From: JAVVEZ01 sp032250895
GTDB lineage: Bacteria; Pseudomonadota; Gammaproteobacteria; Pseudomonadales; Pseudohongiellaceae
Reading direction: 5' to 3'
DNA length: 31,977 bases
NCBI GenBank assembly: GCA_032250895.1
Contig: JAVVEZ010000037.1
Location: forward strand, 1 to 31,977
Within the stretch, counting starts at the first letter, position 1; every line of letters starts with the position of its first letter. This document shows positions 1-12,853 of the stretch, one piece after another. A program made the position numbers and the translations under genes. The notes beneath the pieces were generated by a model that was given only the letters and a program-made list of their open reading frames with translations, did no database searches and was not told the origin of the DNA.

Positions 1-51
1 TTTCGGGAAAAACCCTGTCAAGCACTTTTTTCAAAAAATTGTGCTGAATAG

Positions 52-171
52 TTACTGCCATTTTAGTGCTCCACCGGCCTGGGAGTAGCCGTAGCCTGGC
101 AGGCGCAGGCTGATGTTGTCGGTCGAAGTGCCAAACAGCTCCGCCAGCTGCACCTGGCTCAGCCAGACCAT
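52..171 (-). pseudogene. RhuM-family (virulence RhuM/Fic-associated) N-terminal fragment
   Basis: A 39-codon open stretch whose first ~25 residues (MVWLSQVQLAELFGTSTDNI, then SLRL) resemble the helix-turn-helix N-terminus of RhuM-family proteins, which normally run to about 300 residues. Similarity stops abruptly and a TAA follows shortly, so only the head of the gene survives. The family match is from memory of its conserved opening motif. The fragment lies beyond a truncated transposase and overlaps another gene scrap, so it is read as debris at the edge of the restriction-modification island. Confidence 0.4.
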
Positions 172-239
172 TTTACCCTCCAGCCGCCTCGCTCGCGCGC
201 CCAGGTCAGCAGATCGGGGTTGATGGGGATGCGGGTCAT
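159..239 (-). pseudogene. N-terminal scrap resembling an XRE/ImmA-type regulator
   Basis: A 26-codon ORF beginning MTRIPINPDLLTWARERGG, an opening typical of HTH-XRE proteins with an ImmA/IrrE peptidase domain. It runs into a stop within eight codons after that motif and overlaps the RhuM-like fragment in another frame. It cannot encode a functional domain. It suggests a gene fusion or deletion scar; the family call rests on one short motif. Confidence 0.25.
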
Positions 240-311
240 GTCATCCACGCCTCTCTTTCTTTGGTGCGACCAGCCGGTTGCCCGTACATTACAGCAGGTT
301 CACGTATTTCC

Positions 312-339
312 GTAGGGGCGCACGGCCGTGCGCCCCTAC
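312..339. repeat. REP-like palindrome copy 1
   Basis: A perfect 28-bp palindrome with arms GTAGGGGCGCACGG and CCGTGCGCCCCTAC. It sits at the truncated 3' end of the RAYT remnant and is translated as VGAHGRAPL. RAYT enzymes are known to act on REP hairpins near their own genes. Confidence 0.8.
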
Positions 340-590
340 GGGGTCGGTAATAACCACGATCCCGTGTAAATGATTGGGCATCACCACCCAGGAATCCAAT
401 TCAATTTCGTCACGAATTTCAGCGGTTTTGGCCCATTCATCTGCAACAATCCATCCCCCGTCATTTAACCGTATTCCGCCATCCACGATTTCTCCGAACA
501 GGCATTCCCGATTAAAGGTGCATAGGGTCACGAAATACGCCCCTGCCTGTGAATAATCGTGCCCCCGCAGGCGGATGGATCGGCGATTGC

Positions 591-606
591 GTAGGGGCGC
601 AGCGCC
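591..606. repeat. Degenerate REP-like half-site
   Basis: Shares GTAGGGGCGCA with the left arm of the full palindromes and then diverges, so no hairpin of the same size can form. It lies inside the RAYT remnant between two full copies. Confidence 0.45.
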
Positions 607-638
607 ATCTTGTGGTACCGGTGCCTCGTCGTGCAAAT

Positions 639-666
639 GTAGGGGCGCACGGCCGTGCGCCCCTAC
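639..666. repeat. REP-like palindrome copy 2
   Basis: Identical in sequence to the copy at 312-339 and translated in the same frame (VGAHGRAPL) near the N-terminus of the RAYT remnant, about 15 bp from the end of the hsdS fusion gene. Two identical copies flanking the remnant suggest recent spread. Confidence 0.8.
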
Positions 667-680
667 AGGAATATTGTGCG

Positions 681-2280
<1,600 letters not shown>

Positions 2281-2288
<8 letters not shown>

Positions 2289-2715
2289 TACGCACTTCCA
2301 GCTTTTGCAGCAAGTCGCGGGCATCGACAATGAATTCCAGTGTCCCCCGGTACACTTGTTGCGCTTTTTCGTGATCGTAAGTATGCGCAGTTACGTTGCG
2401 CATTTTGCGGTATTTGAACCATGCCTCAACGTCGGCAATGAGTCCCTTTTCTGCCGCCGCACGCAATACTTCCCTGAAATTGCTTTCGTCTACTTCGTTA
2501 GGGCTGGCTGACTCCAGCTCGATAACGCGTTTGATCATCTTGATGCCGATTTCATAGACAAATTCAAAATTCTGGATCACGCCGGCAATGAGCGTGTTTT
2601 GCACAGCGGCAGTCTGGGCATTGAACCAGCCCGTGTTGCTGACTACGCCAAGGCCGTCTTCCAGAGAGGAAATGGCATTTTGCAAAGCCCCCAAATCTAG
2701 CGATGCCGCGTTCAT
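2281..2715 (-). CDS. hepT: HepT-like HEPN toxin (nucleotidyltransferase substrate-binding, HI0074 type)
   Basis: A 144-residue, mostly helical protein of the HEPN superfamily. RNVTAHTY at residues 106-113 matches the RX4HXY motif of HepT ribonuclease toxins, in which R and H cut RNA and the Tyr is the residue AMPylated by the partner antitoxin. The partner MntA domain is encoded immediately downstream with an 8-nt overlap, though fused to HsdS. Its start codon overlaps the stop of the preceding 42-codon ORF (ATGA), and a GGGAG ribosome-binding site lies about 7 nt upstream. HEPN/MNT pairs are common guests in type I restriction loci. All motif residues are intact, so toxicity is plausible but untested. 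Confidence 0.88.
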
Positions 2716-2840
2716 TGCTTGTCTCCCAAAAAACCAAGGTCATTTAAATTCGCTTCCATTGCCGCATCCAGCCGCGCCGCTCCCTGCTGCTCGCGCCATG
2801 ATCCACGCCGTCTGCTGTGCATTCTTGCAAGGCGCATCAT
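2712..2840 (-). CDS. 42-codon ORF carrying a diverged copy of the HsdM C-terminal tail
   Basis: It starts on an ATG overlapping the stop of the AlbA_2/HATPase gene and its TGA overlaps the hepT start. The last 28 residues (WREQQGAARLDAAMEANLND, then LGFLGDKQ) align with the real HsdM C-terminus (WREQQEEAARLDAAIEANLA, then ALGF). By my count about 19 of 24 aligned positions are identical, with one residue deleted. At DNA level the two share a core of about 20 identical bases, but third positions and the end differ, so it is not a fresh duplication. The first 14 residues match nothing I recognise. I read it as the stump of another hsdM allele left in front of hepT when hsdM plus the ATPase gene was exchanged. 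It may now serve only for translational coupling. Confidence 0.6.
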   Translation of the reverse strand: MMRLARMHSRRRGSWREQQGAARLDAAMEANLNDLGFLGDKQ

Positions 2841-4725
2841 TCGTCTTCCTCCAGGCTGCGGTAGGCCTGCTGAGGCGAGTTGGGGGTATCCGGCAGGGTC
2901 ATGGTGATGCGTTTTTCTGCCAGCAGCGGGCGCAGGTAGTTCTGGCGGATGGTTTCCGGGTTACGGGAGAGTAGCAGGGAAAGTTCTTCCACTTTCCAGT
3001 CCCGTTGCTGGCATAGCGCAACCACCAGATCGCGCACCTGTTCCGGGGGGTGGCGCTGGCCCAGGGCGCCTACCCGGGCTGCCAATTGACCCGGCAGCGC
3101 ATTCAGAAGGGCGTTGCGGGTTTGTAACTCCGGGTTACTAGACAGGGACTTAGACTTACTAGATAAGGCATCTGGCTTACTAGATAAGTTCTCCTGCTTA
3201 CTGGATAAGCGCACCGGGCTGCCTTCTTGCCCGGGCTCTTCCCCAACCAGCTTGTCGGTGGGCCGGTACCAGGTGGCGGAGCCGCGCCCCTGCTGGGTGA
3301 ACAAGCCGGCGTCGCGCAGCCGGCGCAAGGCGGCGCTGGCGGTCAGGGCGTCCACCTTGTTCAGGGCGCGGTAGGTGGCGTTGTCGATGGCGCCGGCTTC
3401 GCGAGCGACAACCAGGGCACGGGCGTCCTCGTCGGACAGGTGCAAGTCCTTGAACCGGGCGAGCCAGCGGATGTCGTCTTCGCCAAGGAAGTGGTGAAAC
3501 AGGAACTGGGTAACAAACTGATCCTGTCCACGGTCGGACTCGAACAGCGGCGGTGCCAGGCCGGCTGCCTCCATGGCCTCGCGGATGGCACGGATGCCAC
3601 TGCCCTTGGTTTCGGCAAAGCGGGTTTCGTGCAGCACGGCGGCGATGGCCGGGTTGCGTGGCGTGGAGCCGGGCTCGCCCAGATGCTCGGGCGACTTGAG
3701 CGAGAAGCCGGGATTGCGAATTTCAAGCCGGTTGGCATAGCGGATGATCTGCACTGGCGCGTGGACGCGGTAGCTGCGGTGCATCAGGGCATTGACCAGG
3801 GCCTCGCGCAGGGCAGGCAGGGGGATGACCGGTTTGTCGCTGCGTTGCAGAGCACCTTCCGCCAGCCCGAAGCCTTTGGGGAGGTCGTCCAGAATGGCCG
3901 CCTGGGTCCGCCGCAGCAGGCTGAACAACGGGGCACGCAGTTCCACGGTGTCGAAGCGGCGTTCGGCGTGCGGTACCCATTCACGGCCGGGCACGCGGAT
4001 GTAGTCCACCCGCGTCATCGGAAAGCAGCGGCGCAGCGCCACCACCTTGCCGAACAGCAGCAGGCCGGCGACGGTGGGTTTCCACTGTCCGCCGGTGTCG
4101 CGTCGAACTGCCTTCAGGGCCTGCAACAGTTCAATATCGGTCCAGCGCAGCTCTTCGGCATCCGGATTGGCCTTTGCCCTGGCCTGCCGGTACTCGGCAA
4201 TGGCCGTTTCGTCGAAGTCGTCCAGTTCGGCATCGGGCACGAGCCCCACATCGACACTCTCGTTCTGGCGCGACTGGTAGAAAACAGTGAGATCATCTTC
4301 TGTGCAGCGCTGGTCGCTGCTGCCGATGCGGCGGAAAGCGCCTTTGGGCAGGCCGGTGGCCTTGAAATGGATGGGTTTGTCCTGCGGCGCGGCTTCCGGC
4401 ACGAACATCACGATGACCGGCTTGTCGTCGATGGTTTCGGTGGCGATCTCTACTCGCAAGGGCTGGTTGAACATGCTGGCGCACTGGCTGGCCAGGTCAG
4501 CACTGAGCTTGTCGGGATTGGGTACGCCTTCCACTTCGTACCCCGGGAACAAGGCCATCTCTTCCCGCGTGACACCCAGCAGCAACCAGCCACCGCCAAG
4601 CCCTGGCTCATTGGCAAAGGCGCAGACGGTTTCCAGTATGGACTTGCCGCTTTCCTGGGCGCGCTTGGCTTCGATGCGTTCGTTCTCGTCCAGCAGGTTC
4701 AGGCGTTGCAGCAGTTCATATGCAT

Positions 4726-4729
<4 letters not shown>
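2837..4729 (-). CDS. AlbA_2 (Schlafen-like) domain / HATPase protein of a restriction-modification locus
   Basis: A 630-residue protein. Residues ~10-130 form an AlbA_2 (Schlafen AAA-4-like) domain opening with ENERIEAKRAQESGKSILET. Around residues 290-400 is the RecG-related ATP-binding C-terminal module: EALVNALMHRSY (N-box-like), then EIRNPG, and ETKGSGIRAIREAM. A winged-helix region follows, then a low-complexity run of four seven-residue LSSK/LSSN units and a helical C-terminus. Such proteins often sit inside type I operons; their role is not established, with regulatory and antiphage roles proposed. The chosen start (MNAYELLQRL) overlaps the hsdM stop as ATGA. The longer frame starting at 4813 only reads hsdM's 3' end in a wrong frame. 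Confidence 0.85.
3134..3209. repeat. Four-unit 21-bp tandem repeat inside the AlbA_2/HATPase gene
   Basis: Copies of a CTTACTAGATAAG-like core begin at 3134, 3155, 3176 and 3197, exactly 21 bp apart. The first and last have one or more substitutions. Each encodes one seven-residue unit beginning LSSK or LSSN, so changes in copy number keep the frame. Confidence 0.85.
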
Positions 4730-6312
<1,583 letters not shown>

Positions 6313-6398
6313 GCGTGGATGTCCCGTTGTGGACTCGGGATGCTATCACGCAAGCAGGGGATCGGACAGTCGCCACTGCGCGGATTTTTTATGCCCGG

Positions 6399-6414
6399 GA
6401 ATGACGCGTCATTC
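6399..6414. other. 16-bp perfect palindrome in the gap between acp and hsdM
   Basis: GAATGACGCGTCATTC is a perfect inverted repeat in the 154-bp gap between the end of the dehydrogenase operon and hsdM. It has no T-run in the expected place for a terminator on the minus strand and could equally be an operator about 85 bp upstream of hsdM. No regulator can be assigned. Confidence 0.35.
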
Positions 6415-6466
6415 AGCGCTTCCCAGGGCCAAGCCATGCAGATTCGGGGTTCAGGGAAGCACTTGC

Positions 6467-6721
6467 TCAGCCCGACGTGTTGATTTTTTGCCACAGATAG
6501 TCATGGATCGCGTTCAGGCTGCCCAGCCGGGCATAATCAGCTTCGGGAATGTCCACGCCCACGTGCTGGTGCAGCGCGATCAGAAAGTTCAGCCAGTCCA
6601 TGGAGTCCAGGTCCACCTGGGCGTGCAGCGCGGCCTGGGGATCCAGGTTTGCGGCTTCGATTTCCGGCGCGATACGGGCCAGTTCGGTGAGGATCAGGGC
6701 GCGCAGTTCTTCTGCGTTCAT
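6467..6721 (-). CDS. Free-standing acyl carrier protein
   Basis: An 84-residue acidic protein with the carrier-protein fold signature. LDSMDWLNFLIAL places the phosphopantetheine-accepting serine at S40, and GVDIPEADY follows as in helix 2-3 of ACPs. It is last in the minus-strand operon, and its start overlaps the E2 stop as ATGA, so it should be made in step with the 2-oxoacid dehydrogenase subunits. It is not a typical fatty-acid AcpP in sequence or context. Its partner could be the acyl-CoA synthetase-like protein at the head of the operon or the E2 acyltransferase; both are inference. No phosphopantetheinyl transferase is in the window. Confidence 0.9.
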   Translation of the reverse strand: MNAEELRALILTELARIAPEIEAANLDPQAALHAQVDLDSMDWLNFLIALHQHVGVDIPEADYARLGSLNAIHDYLWQKINTSG

Positions 6722-7977
6722 GCGGCCTCCCTGCCGAGTCTGGCCGGGTCTTGCAACAGTGCCGCAATATGAGCCAGAAACAGTGCGCCCCGGTGGCCGT
6801 CGCTGACCCGGTGATCCGCCGACAGGCTGATGTGCAGCACCGGCGCCACCCGTATCGCGCCCTTGTCGGCAATCACCTGTTCGCTGATGCCGCCGAAACC
6901 GACCAGTGCCACCTGCGGCGGGTAGATCACGCCGTAGACTTCCGCGACACTCTGTTCACCCAGATTGGTCACCGTCAGTGTCGGATCGGCAACTTCGGAG
7001 CTGCGCAGACTGCCGCTGCGGGCGCGCCGCACCAGGTCGCTCAGGCCCTGCATGAGTTCGCCCAGCGGGCGGCTGTCGCAGTCATGCAGCGCCGGGGCGA
7101 TCAGACCGCCGCCGCGCAGGGAAATGGCCACGCCCAGGTGCACACCGGGGCCGGGCTCGAAGCGGTCTTCACGGTAAAAGCCATTCAATTCCGGATACTT
7201 GCGTGCAGCCAGCGCCACGACCTTGAGCAGCAGCGCAGCCAGCAATACCCGTTCGGTAAGCGGACGCTGCGCATTGCAGGTTTCCAGCCAGGTCATCGCA
7301 GCGTCCAGCGGAATGCTCTGGCCCAGGTAGTAATGGGGAATCTCACGCTTCGACCGGGCCATCGCGGCGGCGATGGTACGCCGCATGTCGGCGCGCCGGT
7401 CCCGGGCCGGGTCCGGCACCGCAGCCGCTTTCACCGGCCGGGCATCGCGCTTTTCGGATGCAGCGGCCAACGCCGCGTTCACATCCGCCAGCGTGATCGC
7501 GCCCTGCGGACCACTGCCCTCGAGCTGTTCCAGCTTCACGCCCAGTTCTTCGGCCCGGCGCCGCGCCGCAGGAGATATTTTCCGGCGCAGCGTGGGGGTT
7601 TCCCCTGTCGTCTTTGCCGGCTTCGGCCCGTTCACCGAGGACTTCTTCGACGCACCTTTTGACGCACCTTTTTTAGCCGCTTCTGCAGGAATTTCTTTGA
7701 CTGCTTCAGCGTCGGCCGCTGCCGTCGTGGCAACTGCCTCACCCGGCTCGGCCAGCAGGGCCATCACCGTTCCCACCGGAATTTTATCGCCCGCCTGCAC
7801 CAGCAATTCCTGCACCGTACCCGCGATCCAGCTTTCCACATCGATGGCGGCCTTGCTGGTGTCCACCACGGCGACGACATCACCGCGTTTGACCACATCC
7901 CCCGGTTTGATCTGCCATTGCACCAGAGTGCCCTCGTCCATGTCGGCGCCCAGCGAAGGCAACTTGAATTCCAGCAT
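6718..7977 (-). CDS. 2-oxoacid dehydrogenase E2 (lipoyl dihydrolipoamide acyltransferase)
   Basis: A 419-residue E2 with normal domain order. A single lipoyl domain at residues 1-80 has the lipoylated lysine K42 in VDTSKAAIDVE. An Ala/Lys-rich linker follows, then a peripheral subunit-binding domain around ISPAARRRAEELGVKLEQLE. The C-terminal catalytic domain has the active-site HRVSDG with His near residue 389. It moves the acyl group made by E1 from lipoamide to an acceptor, normally CoA. The start MLEFKLPSLGADMDEG follows AGGAGAGGAAACTA; an ATG eight codons upstream is less likely. It lies 27 nt after E1 beta and overlaps acp. Substrate (pyruvate, acetoin or another 2-oxoacid) cannot be read from sequence. 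Confidence 0.93.
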   Translation of the reverse strand: MLEFKLPSLGADMDEGTLVQWQIKPGDVVKRGDVVAVVDTSKAAIDVESWIAGTVQELLVQAGDKIPVGTVMALLAEPGEAVATTAAADAEAVKEIPAEAAKKGASKGASKKSSVNGPKPAKTTGETPTLRRKISPAARRRAEELGVKLEQLEGSGPQGAITLADVNAALAAASEKRDARPVKAAAVPDPARDRRADMRRTIAAAMARSKREIPHYYLGQSIPLDAAMTWLETCNAQRPLTERVLLAALLLKVVALAARKYPELNGFYREDRFEPGPGVHLGVAISLRGGGLIAPALHDCDSRPLGELMQGLSDLVRRARSGSLRSSEVADPTLTVTNLGEQSVAEVYGVIYPPQVALVGFGGISEQVIADKGAIRVAPVLHISLSADHRVSDGHRGALFLAHIAALLQDPARLGREAA

Positions 7978-8004
7978 TAGTTTCCTCTCCTGCCCAAGCA
8001 TACT

Positions 8005-9000
8005 TTATACAGGACACTGCACTACCATGGCCTGTGCGCAGACGACTATTTTGTCTGCCTGCGGCAAGGCGGCCTCTTCCAGATGTCTGGGATAGGGTAT
8101 CGGGACTTCCTCGCTGCACACGCGGGCGATGGGCGCATCGAGTTCGTAAAAGGCCTGCTCGGCGATGCGGGCGGCGATCTCGGCCGCCAGACTGCCGCTG
8201 CGCCAGCCTTCGTCCACGATCAGCAGGCGGTGAGTCCGGCGCACCGAATCCAGCAGGGTGGCATCATCCAGCGGGCGCAGGATGCGCAGGTCGATCACCT
8301 CGCATTCTATGCCTTGCTGCGCCAGGGTGGTGGCGGCTGCCAGGGCCTTGGGCAGGCAGCCGCCCCAGGCCACCAGTGTCAGGTCCCGGCCCGGGCGGCG
8401 GATACGGGCCTGGCTGATATCAACCCCGGTAAAACCGGCGGGCAGTTCGCCTTCGCTGTTGTACAGAACCGCATGCTCGAAAATGATCACCGGATCGGGG
8501 TCCCGCAGGGCTGGGGCGAGCATGCCGCGGGCATCTTCGATGGTGGCGGGCATCAGCACCCTGATCCCGGGAATATGGGCGAACCAGCCCTCCAGACTAT
8601 GGGAATGCTGAGCCGCCAGCTGACGGCCGGCGCCGGTGCTGATGCGGATCACCAAGGGCACCGTGAACTGGCCGCCGGACATATGCCGCAGCAGCGCGGC
8701 GGTATTGACGATCTGATCCAAGGCCAGCAGGCTGAAGTTCACCGTCATGATCTCGACGATGGGCCGCATGCCCCCCAGCGCGGCGCCGATGCCGGCGCCA
8801 GTGAAGCCCAGTTCGGACAGCGGCGTATCACGCACCCGCTCTTCCCCGAACTCCTCCAGCAGGCCCTTGGACACGGCGTAGCTGCCGCCATAACGGCCCA
8901 CATCCTCGCCCATCAGGAAGACCCGTTCATCCTGCTGCATGGCCTCCTGCAGCGCCAGACGGCAGGCATCGCGATAGGTCATTTTCTGGGCTGCACTCAT
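8005..9000 (-). CDS. 2-oxoacid dehydrogenase E1 component, beta subunit
   Basis: A 331-residue protein of the transketolase pyrimidine-binding/C-terminal family. Recognisable blocks are MGEDVGRYGGSYAVSKGL, the conserved stretch RDTPLSELGFTGAGIGAAL, and a C-terminal transketolase domain (VIDLRILRPLDDATLLDSV). It pairs with the alpha subunit encoded just upstream to form the alpha2-beta2 TPP-dependent decarboxylase that loads the lipoyl group of E2. Its start overlaps the alpha-subunit stop by 4 nt. It resembles acetoin dehydrogenase and Gram-positive-type PDH beta subunits; these cannot be told apart here. Confidence 0.93.
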   Translation of the reverse strand: MSAAQKMTYRDACRLALQEAMQQDERVFLMGEDVGRYGGSYAVSKGLLEEFGEERVRDTPLSELGFTGAGIGAALGGMRPIVEIMTVNFSLLALDQIVNTAALLRHMSGGQFTVPLVIRISTGAGRQLAAQHSHSLEGWFAHIPGIRVLMPATIEDARGMLAPALRDPDPVIIFEHAVLYNSEGELPAGFTGVDISQARIRRPGRDLTLVAWGGCLPKALAAATTLAQQGIECEVIDLRILRPLDDATLLDSVRRTHRLLIVDEGWRSGSLAAEIAARIAEQAFYELDAPIARVCSEEVPIPYPRHLEEAALPQADKIVVCAQAMVVQCPV

Positions 9001-9985
9001 GCTGTATGCTCCGGTGGCGTACAGACATCGGCAAAACAGTCCTCGATGCTTTCCCAGTCGGCAGCTTCGGCAAACTGTACCGCACGGTCTATTTCATCAC
9101 CGGCTTCGGCTTCCAGGTTCAGGAATACCTCTTCGGTCAACAACCCCGCCTCCTTCAGGCGCGCGCTGAAGCCATGAATCGGACCGCGCTGCTTCCACTG
9201 CTCCACCTCGGCCTTGTCCCGATACAGTTCCGGGTCGAACATGGAGTGGGCCCGGAAACGGTAGGTCTGATACTCGATGAAACAGGGGCCATGCCCCGCC
9301 CGGATGCGCGCCAGCGCCTTGCGTGTCTGCGAATGCACGGCCACCACATCCATGCCGTCGACGCTGCGGGTATTGATGTTGTAGCTGGCCGCCTTGACCG
9401 TCAGCAGCACCTGGGATTCCGAACGCGCCAGCGCCGTGCCCATCGCATACAGGTTGTTCTCACAGCAGAACAGGACCGGCAGTTGCCACAGGGCCGCCAG
9501 ATTCATGGCCTCATGGAAGGCGCCCTCGGCCATCGCGCCCTCGCCGAAGAAACAGGCCGTGACGCGCTTGCGCCCCTGCATCTTGTCCGCCAAAGCCAGG
9601 CCCACCGCCAGGGGCAGACCACCGGCGACGATGGCATTGCCGCCGTACAGGCGCTGTTCGGCATCAAACAGATGCATGGAACCGCCACGGCCCCGGCTGC
9701 AGCCTGCGCTCTTGCCGAACATCTCGGCCATGATGGCCTCGGCGCTGACCCCGCGCACCAGGGCATGGCCGTGTTCGCGGTAGGTGGCAACCAGGGCATC
9801 CCCGGGCTCCAGCGCATTCACCGCGCCGGCGGCAACGGCCTCCTCCCCGATGTACAGATGCAGAAAGCCACGGATTTTGGTTTCGCCATACAGCTGGGCG
9901 CAGCGTTCTTCCAAACTGCGGATGTGGACCATGTCCCGCAGCAACTTCAGCAACAGGTCCTGGTGGCAGGCTTGCAGCACGTCCG

Positions 9986-9989
<4 letters not shown>
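8997..9989 (-). CDS. 2-oxoacid dehydrogenase E1 component, alpha subunit (TPP-dependent)
   Basis: A 330-residue TPP-binding subunit. RGFLHLYIGEEAVAAGAV and GRGGSMHLFDAEQRLYGG are family blocks. The TPP/Mg motif starts at GEG (149-151) and ends with the NN pair at 178-179; the usual GDG is GEG here, a tolerated variant. The phosphorylation-loop-like RFRAHSMFDPELYR is present. It forms the decarboxylating E1 with the beta subunit downstream. Its start overlaps the upstream acyl-CoA synthetase stop (ATGA), which ties the synthetase to the complex. The acetoin-versus-pyruvate assignment is open. Confidence 0.93.
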
Positions 9990-11776
<1,787 letters not shown>

Positions 11777-11857
11777 CAGCAAGCCGCTCCCGGCTGGGTA
11801 TCGGCAAGTGCAGCAAGTGCAGAAAGAGCGTTGCAGGCAAATTGGCAGCAGATTTTC

Positions 11858-11886
11858 ATCACCGGGCATCCCTGTGGCAGTGTCAA
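11858..11886 (-). promoter_or_regulatory. Candidate sigma70 promoter of the dehydrogenase operon
   Basis: On the minus strand a perfect TTGACA (11881-11886) is followed after 17 bp by GGTGAT, a weak -10. Transcription would begin near 11850, inside the longer reading frame and about 75 nt before the preferred ATG at 11776, which supports that start. The weak -10 keeps confidence low. Confidence 0.35.
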
Positions 11887-12294
11887 TAAAACATGGGAAC
11901 CAGACTACCCGTCACGGTCCTGCCGGGAATTGACCCAGATCAAGCGCCCTTTCGTCATTTACGCGCATGGCCCTTCCAGGAAAGTGTTTTTTGATGCTGG
12001 CTGGGGCTTCAGCGCAAGGCCGCGCCCGTGGGAGCTCCGCTCGCTCGCTGCGCTCCTCACCGGACTCCCCCGGGAGCGTCCCGGCAGGCATTGGCGTGCA
12101 CGGCAGGAATTAATGCAAGCGTGTCAGGAAGCCATCATTGCCATGTGTATAATGAAACAGCGAAATGGAGCAGCCTGATAATCAGGCACAGCTTGAGAAG
12201 TGGTCGATAATGGATTGAGGCCTTGGAGTATTTCCTGAAGTACCGCTTTGACCCATATAGCATGTTTTTGAACAGATTATCCGATTATGTAATT
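11887..12294. other. Intergenic stretch with no recognised gene
   Basis: About 400 bp between the leftward dehydrogenase operon and the plus-strand cassette. It contains a GC-rich block near 12025-12090 and a 7-bp inverted repeat GCCTGAT/ATCAGGC at 12173-12187. I found no integrase, tRNA or attC-like site in it. Short reading frames are unsupported. Confidence 0.5.
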
Positions 12295-12305
12295 GTTAGC
12301 GATCA
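12295..12305 (+). repeat. Left boundary core site of the putative integron cassette
   Basis: GTTAGCGATCA, whose first seven bases fit the GTTRRRY core recombined by integron integrases. The same 11 bases recur at 12788-12798, so the pair brackets a 493-bp unit containing one gene and one attC-like site. Confidence 0.6.
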
Positions 12306-12311
12306 AGAATT

Positions 12312-12722
12312 ATGGCTCTCCAGAAAATTTCCTACGACGATTTGAATTCGCGGCAGCGGGAAAACTACAACTTCCAAAAAGTTTCAGCCATCTTGGCTGA
12401 CTACGGCTTTGTAACGATTCGCCTCACTGACGACTGGCAGGGCGCAGACTTCATCGCTCAACACATCGACGGAAAAACTTTTCTAAAGGTTCAACTCAAA
12501 GGTCGATTGACGCTGGATAAAAAATATCTCGGAAAAAATCTTGTTGTTTGCTTCCCGTACCCAAACGACCACTGGTACATGTACCCGCATGACGCAATGG
12601 TTTCACATCTGCTTGAAACCACGAATATAGGCAATACAGAGTCTTGGTTGCAGCATGGACGCTATTCCATGAAGGTAATAAGCCAAGAAACGCTAAAACA
12701 TCTGGGGCAATATGCGTTGTAA
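12312..12722 (+). CDS. Hypothetical cassette protein with a PD-(D/E)XK-like core
   Basis: A 136-residue protein of no named family that I can assign. Residues 40-63 (DDWQGADFIAQHIDG, then KTFLKVQLKGR) place D46 and Q61-L62-K63 in the order of a restriction-endonuclease-like D...(D/E/Q)xK site, with an E at 17 as a possible fourth ligand. The C-terminal half has aromatic blocks such as WYMYPHD and no obvious second domain. It starts 7 bp after a GTTAGCG core and stops 3 bp before an attC-like site, the layout of an integron gene cassette. It is clearly more AT-rich than its neighbours. No strong ribosome-binding site is seen. Nuclease function is a guess from one motif. Confidence 0.8.
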   Translation: MALQKISYDDLNSRQRENYNFQKVSAILADYGFVTIRLTDDWQGADFIAQHIDGKTFLKVQLKGRLTLDKKYLGKNLVVCFPYPNDHWYMYPHDAMVSHLLETTNIGNTESWLQHGRYSMKVISQETLKHLGQYAL

Positions 12723-12724
12723 AT

Positions 12725-12794
12725 CGCTAACCCGGCGCTCCAGCGGGACGCTGTGCGATAAAGCCGCATAGCGCGCTTTGGCTCTACGTTAGCG
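12725..12794 (+). other. attC-like recombination site (59-be) of a solitary gene cassette
   Basis: A 70-bp imperfect inverted repeat. Its outer arms CGCTAAC (12725-12731) and GTTAGCG (12788-12794) are exactly complementary R'' and R' boxes. The left L'' region CCGGCGCTCCAGCGGGAC resembles those of many environmental attC sites. An inner stem pairs GCTGTGCG with CGCATAGC (one G-T pair). L' complementarity is imperfect, as is normal for attC. It begins 3 bp after the stop of the preceding gene. No intI gene is in the window. Confidence 0.65.
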
Positions 12795-12798
12795 ATCA
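12788..12798 (+). repeat. Right boundary core site of the putative integron cassette
   Basis: GTTAGCGATCA, identical over 11 bp to the site at 12295-12305 and forming the R' end of the attC-like element. The extra four identical bases beyond the 7-bp core suggest insertion next to a matching sequence. Confidence 0.6.
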
Positions 12799-12853
12799 GT
12801 GGGCGCATGGTCTACAATTTGCTCGTAATTCAAGCAGTGCGGAGGAATGCACA

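Noticed and set aside
312..666. CRISPR array
   Set aside because: The repeated palindromes are irregularly spaced, three in number and part of a coding frame, with no cas genes; they are REP-like elements.
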